From Nakamurella sp040546275 (GTDB lineage: Bacteria; Actinomycetota; Actinomycetes; Mycobacteriales; Nakamurellaceae): DNA of 64,000 nucleotides. This document shows, one piece after another, positions 60,204 to 64,000 of this stretch (positions are counted from its first letter, which is position 1; each line of letters starts with the position of its first letter). Position numbers and translations under genes: made by a program. The notes beneath the pieces were generated by a model. It was not told the origin of the DNA, did not search any database, and was given only the letters and a program-made list of their open reading frames with translations. The stretch is from contig NZ_JBEPNO010000007.1 in the NCBI RefSeq assembly GCF_040546275.1, positions 185,548 to 249,547 on the forward strand, read 5' to 3'.

Positions 60204-62198
60204 CTAGGGCATGCTCCCCGCATCGGCTCTCGTGGGGACCTGGCCCGGAGCTGCGGACGGGGTCTCGACTTCAGCCCAGGAGTGTCTGGCCACCCGTACG
60301 CCAAACGGCGGCAAGTCGAACCGTGCGCTCAGGTCCTCTCCGTTGCGCACGTCGACCAGGCTGCGCCCGGGCATTGGCTGCGGAGTGACCTGTACCGATT
60401 CTGGGTCGGTGCTCACAAACCACGTGTAGCGGGTGCCGTCGGCGTGCTGCATCTGGTCGACGTAGATCCGGGGCTGCGGAACCTTGACATCCGGGTCGAT
60501 CTGGGCCTCTGCGGCCAGCGCTGCGTAGAGCCGATGCACGTTGTCGTCCTGATGAGCATCGCGGCGGACGGCGCCCATGTATTCCAGCGGATAAGCGCAG
60601 AGATAGATGAATCCGGCACCGACTGATCGACGGATGAGCGCCGGCTCACCGGCCTCATCTACCGCGATGATATCGGCGTCGGTCACAGCCAGCGGCAGGT
60701 GGGAGCGTGCGTACTCGGGACCTGCGGCCCGAAACTCGAGCACCTCCCCTTCCGTGAGGCCACCCCATGCGACTCGGAAGGTCAGCGCAAACCTGTCGGC
60801 CGTCGCGTCCGCGATCCCGTAGCGCAACCGATGCCGCGCCCCGAAGACCGGTTCGATGTCAGGCCACCAAGCTCCACGTTGGCTGGGAGTCGTGCCGGCA
60901 AACCACGAAACGTAGACGTGTGCCCCGGCGCGTGCGCGCTCCACCAGCGTCGGAAAAGTCGCCCCGAGGACGGCCTTGTTCGACGGCACGATCAGCAGCT
61001 GTGCATCGGGGATACCCTCGGACTCACGCACAATAGCGGGTGTCAGACCCGCGAGCTTGGCGGAGATGGAGGCGTGCCAACTGATCTCGGACATCGCCTC
61101 ACGATCGGCTTGGTGAGAAAGGTCCACTACCGGTAGATCGAGATCGATGTGCGCGGGGAACACGATGGCCGTACGGGTCTCCGTCCGGGTCAGGCCTGCG
61201 ACATCGACGGCGTCGAGGATCCTGCCGAATTCCTGCAATTCCAGTAGCGCCTGTTTCGGTGTCCCGTCGATCCTGGTGACGCCGAAGGTCAACTCATACA
61301 AGTGACTGTTGTACGGCTCGAGCCCACGCATGTCGAAATCGGTGTTGTTCCAGCCGATCCACCCGGTGGCGCCGGCCAGCAAGGACGTGTGCAGGGTCTG
61401 CCGGTAGTAGTGGGCGGCGTTGATCTCGGAAGCGAACGTGTCCGTCACGCCGAATTCTTCGAGAATTACCGGTTTGCCCAGGTGGGACATCTCGCAGATG
61501 AACGCGGCGCGTTGGAGTTGTCGGGTTTGGTCGGTGCCCATCGGGTAGGAGTGGGGTCCGAAGAAGTCGGTGGTGTCGTGCTGGTCGCGGAGTCGGAACC
61601 CGTTGTCCGTTCCGATGACCTCCTGCGCCCATACCCCGTCGCCGAGTGAGACCGGTAGTTGAGAGCCACCGGCTCGGACGGCGTTGGTGCAGATGATGGA
61701 CCACGCCCTGGCGCTCTCCCGGTCGGTGGGCCCGGTGTACCAGGGCATCTCGTTGGAGATCAGCCAGGCGGCGATCGCCGGGGACGAGCCGATTCGGCGC
61801 ACCATCTCCTTGATGAAGAAGGCCTGCTGCCCCAGCATGAAGCCGTCGCGGTAGAGGTCTCGACCGTTGCGCCAGGCCGGATCCCAGTTCGAGCCGGACA
61901 TGTGTCCCACGATGAACGTAGGAATGGTCGGGATCCCCAGGTCCTCCGACGCCACCAGGAACTGGCGGTAGTTCTGCACCATCTGCTCATCGATGACGTC
62001 CGGAGCCGGGTGGAAATCCGGCCAGAGGAAGAAGGACCGGGTCACCGTCATACCGTGATCGACAAGAACCTGCAGCTCCTCACGGACGAGCTGGTCGTCG
62101 TAGGTGCGCCACATGAACGGTCCGCCCTTGCGTGACCAGAAGTTCAGGCCCAGCCAGGGTCTGGACGTATCGAGGCGAAGATTGGGCCGCTGCACCAT
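60204..62198 (-). CDS. GH5-like glycoside hydrolase with C-terminal beta-galactosidase-type domains
   Basis: A 664-residue protein without a signal peptide. The N-terminal barrel (residues ~1-320) has WLGLNFWSRKGGPFMWR, acid/base glutamate E150 in WLISNEMPWY and nucleophile E248 in ILEEFG, the clan A pattern. The middle (about 330-480) resembles the GATase-like trimerisation domain of GH42-type enzymes (VPSNKAVLGATFPTLVERARAGAHVYVS, in part), and the end is an Ig-like domain. It probably acts on imported oligosaccharides; the divergent sugar-binding protein shares its promoter region. Confidence 0.83.
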   Translation of the reverse strand: MVQRPNLRLDTSRPWLGLNFWSRKGGPFMWRTYDDQLVREELQVLVDHGMTVTRSFFLWPDFHPAPDVIDEQMVQNYRQFLVASEDLGIPTIPTFIVGHMSGSNWDPAWRNGRDLYRDGFMLGQQAFFIKEMVRRIGSSPAIAAWLISNEMPWYTGPTDRESARAWSIICTNAVRAGGSQLPVSLGDGVWAQEVIGTDNGFRLRDQHDTTDFFGPHSYPMGTDQTRQLQRAAFICEMSHLGKPVILEEFGVTDTFASEINAAHYYRQTLHTSLLAGATGWIGWNNTDFDMRGLEPYNSHLYELTFGVTRIDGTPKQALLELQEFGRILDAVDVAGLTRTETRTAIVFPAHIDLDLPVVDLSHQADREAMSEISWHASISAKLAGLTPAIVRESEGIPDAQLLIVPSNKAVLGATFPTLVERARAGAHVYVSWFAGTTPSQRGAWWPDIEPVFGARHRLRYGIADATADRFALTFRVAWGGLTEGEVLEFRAAGPEYARSHLPLAVTDADIIAVDEAGEPALIRRSVGAGFIYLCAYPLEYMGAVRRDAHQDDNVHRLYAALAAEAQIDPDVKVPQPRIYVDQMQHADGTRYTWFVSTDPESVQVTPQPMPGRSLVDVRNGEDLSARFDLPPFGVRVARHSWAEVETPSAAPGQVPTRADAGSMP

Positions 62199-62271
62199 GG
62201 GTGGATCCCTCGTTTCGGGGAATGGAGTTGGAGGACTGAGACTGCGTGGGCATGGGCTCAGAGATTAGACA

Positions 62272-62284
62272 GTGGTCCGACGAC
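62272..62284. promoter_or_regulatory. Operator candidate near the GH5-like gene
   Basis: GTGGTCCGACGAC, differing in two bases from the perfect palindrome at 62326. A minus-strand TTGACA (62297-62292) is just upstream, so it would cover the glycosidase promoter. Confidence 0.5.
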
Positions 62285-62325
62285 TGCAGCCTGTCAAGCC
62301 ACCGAAGACTACTTGACAGACGTCG

Positions 62326-62338
62326 GTTGTCCGACAAC
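62326..62338. promoter_or_regulatory. Operator candidate before the sugar-binding gene
   Basis: Perfect inverted repeat GTTGTC-C-GACAAC placed 7 bp after a plus-strand TTGACA (62313-62318), overlapping the expected core promoter of the binding-protein gene. Confidence 0.65.
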
Positions 62339-62391
62339 TATCAACGGCGGTGGGGTCGACCTGCTCGATCCAATTGTGTCGAGGAGGACAC

Positions 62392-63867
62392 ATGCGTACC
62401 TGTTCCTTGCTTCGTCGTTTCCGTTTGCCCATGGCGGTTCTCGCAGCTGGTGTGACCTTGGCGGCCTGCGGTGGTTCCACCGGAACAGGCGCATCGCCTG
62501 GTTCCACGAATGCCTCGACCGGGTCGGGCTCGATGTCCTCGATGCCCGTGTCGGGGTCTGCCGGTGGCAATGCCGCCGGCGCAAGCGCCGTGGTGCCGAT
62601 GGCTGCATCCGGCAAGGCCCCGGACGCCACGGTCACGGTCTGTCAGTTCGCGGGGCCGGAATATGATGCCATCCAGCACTTCGGTACCCAGTTCACCGCC
62701 ATGACCGGCGGCAAGATCAAGATCAAGATGGTGTCGATCCCCATCAACCAGAACCTGCCTGTGACGATCAACCAGATCCGCACGAGTTCCACCTGTGACC
62801 TGGTGGATGCCGGCGCTCAGCAGGCTGCGGACCTCAACCCGTATCTGATGCCGCTGAGCACGTTCATGAACGACTCCACCCTGTTCAACGCCGCGGCCTA
62901 CAATCTGAACGACTTCCCGAAGGCGGTGCAGACGGTTTCCTCCGACGCGAAGAACGGTTTGATGTCGCTGACTTACGGATCAGATGTGCAGATGCTCTAC
63001 TACCGCAAGGATCTGATGGCGCAGTGGGGTATCACCGTGCCCTCGCCGCCGGCCGCCTGGACCTGGGAGCAACTCGAAGCCGCCTTGCAAACCGTGCAGT
63101 CAAAGATCAAGGCCGCCAACATGCAGATGTCGCCGATTGCGATCTCCGGAACGCAGGACGCAGGAGCGTCGATGTTCGCCACCACGGCGATGTGGGGGTA
63201 CGGCGGATCACCGTTCAACGGCAACGACCCGAACTTCACCGATGCCAAGGCGGTCGAGGGCCTCACCCACTGGAATGGCCTGCTGAACACGCTCAAGGTG
63301 GCCAACCCCGGCTCCCCGACCTACGCCTACAACGAGTTGCTCACGTCGCTGCAGCAGGGCAAGACAGCGATGGCCGTGGAGTGGAACGCCGCTGCCAGTA
63401 CCTTGGCCGACCCCAAACTGTCCCCGATTTCGGCCGGCAAACTCGGTTACGCGCTGCTTCCCTACGCTCAGGGCCTGCCCGCCACCACGGCACGCATATT
63501 TCCCACCACGCACTCGCTGGGTATCAGCGCCAAGAGCCAGAACCAGAAGGCGGCCTTCGAATTCGCGGCCTGGTACACCAGTCCGGAAATCGCCAAGGCC
63601 ATGGTGTCGTCGGGAATGGGTTCTTCGGGGCGGTTCTCGGTGCTCACCGATCCCGCCATTGTCGCCAAGCAGCCGGTGCTGGCCGCAGTCGGTGCATCGG
63701 TCCAGCTGTATCACGCCCTCCCTGCCGTCACCTCGTTCGGTGACCTACTCCTGAACGTGATGGCCCCCCAGGTCAACGCCATGTTCACCGGGCAGAAGAG
63801 CGCCACGCAGGCCGCGGCGGATATGCAGAGCGGTGCGCAGAACTTGCTCCAGAAGGCCGGGAAGTGA
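62392..63867 (+). CDS. Family-1 sugar-binding lipoprotein
   Basis: A 491-residue extracellular binding protein (SBP_bac_1 type) with lipobox LAAC (Cys26) and a Gly/Ser/Ala linker of about 55 residues. GAGGAGG precedes the ATG at 62392. Core motifs include GSDVQMLYYRKDLMAQWGI, PAAWTWEQLEAA and GKTAMAVEWNAA. These proteins serve CUT1 importers; the permease gene should follow but is lost in the poly-G end. Divergent from the GH5-like gene. Confidence 0.92.
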   Translation: MRTCSLLRRFRLPMAVLAAGVTLAACGGSTGTGASPGSTNASTGSGSMSSMPVSGSAGGNAAGASAVVPMAASGKAPDATVTVCQFAGPEYDAIQHFGTQFTAMTGGKIKIKMVSIPINQNLPVTINQIRTSSTCDLVDAGAQQAADLNPYLMPLSTFMNDSTLFNAAAYNLNDFPKAVQTVSSDAKNGLMSLTYGSDVQMLYYRKDLMAQWGITVPSPPAAWTWEQLEAALQTVQSKIKAANMQMSPIAISGTQDAGASMFATTAMWGYGGSPFNGNDPNFTDAKAVEGLTHWNGLLNTLKVANPGSPTYAYNELLTSLQQGKTAMAVEWNAAASTLADPKLSPISAGKLGYALLPYAQGLPATTARIFPTTHSLGISAKSQNQKAAFEFAAWYTSPEIAKAMVSSGMGSSGRFSVLTDPAIVAKQPVLAAVGASVQLYHALPAVTSFGDLLLNVMAPQVNAMFTGQKSATQAAADMQSGAQNLLQKAGK

Positions 63868-63871
63868 GCAC

Positions 63872-64000
<129 letters not shown>

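Overview
The window is about 64 kb of high-GC DNA with tightly packed, often 4-bp-overlapping genes, lipoprotein-type solute-binding proteins, Tat signals, F420/LLM-type and Rrf2/TetR/MerR regulators and an ECF sigma factor. This fits a soil or sediment actinobacterium; a Nakamurella/Frankiales-like genome is a guess from gene style only. The right end dissolves into a poly-G run that looks like a sequencing or assembly artefact, so the window probably reaches a contig end.

Layout. (1) 1-7176: a dipeptide-type (family 5) ABC transporter on the minus strand (fused ATPase, two permeases, Tat lipoprotein), a TauE/SafE exporter carrying a 24-bp tandem repeat, and a GntR/FCD regulator. A GTATAC-centred operator candidate lies before both the binding-protein gene and the exporter gene. 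(2) 7320-21381: a glycan locus with a GH2 beta-mannosidase, two ROK regulators, a LacI-type ligand-binding protein that has lost its helix-turn-helix, a complete family-5 ABC transporter, an aminoglycoside-phosphotransferase-fold kinase and an acetamidase-family enzyme. (3) 21390-29056: mixed single genes: lipoprotein, nucleoside hydrolase, 2OG-Fe(II)-type oxygenase, a MoaD/ThiS-like protein coupled to a BNR propeller, two GNATs, and a divergent TetR/SDR pair with two operator palindromes. (4) 29105-38436: a second glycan locus with a Tat-exported GH5 mannanase-like enzyme, a CE7 acetyl esterase, a third ROK regulator and a second, paralogous family-5 ABC transporter with fused ATPases.

(5) 38512-45610: ECF sigma factor with a C-terminal SnoaL-like extension, an RdmC-like hydrolase that lacks Ser and His of its triad, a divergent Rrf2/NAD(P)-binding pair with paired operators, an LLM oxidoreductase, and a drug-type ABC exporter with MerR. 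(6) 45825-59047: a long minus-strand operon for import and non-phosphorylative breakdown of an L-rhamnose-like sugar (ABC ATPase, binding protein, two permeases, dehydrogenase, DapA-type aldolase, Gfo/Idh oxidoreductase, lactonase-like amidohydrolase, rhamnonate-dehydratase-like enolase, mutarotase), flanked by IclR and LacI regulators and split by an IS630-family element inserted exactly at the ATPase stop codon. (7) 59190-end: an HSL-type esterase, a GH5-like glycosidase and, divergent from it, a family-1 sugar-binding protein with a shared two-palindrome promoter region.

The most coherent system is the putative beta-mannan regulon spanning regions 2 and 4. Four promoters, in front of the GH2 gene, the GH5 gene and both ABC operons, share TTGACT-N17-TAAGAA with CTTA/TAAG inverted arms at identical spacing, and three ROK proteins with near-identical recognition helices are encoded beside them.
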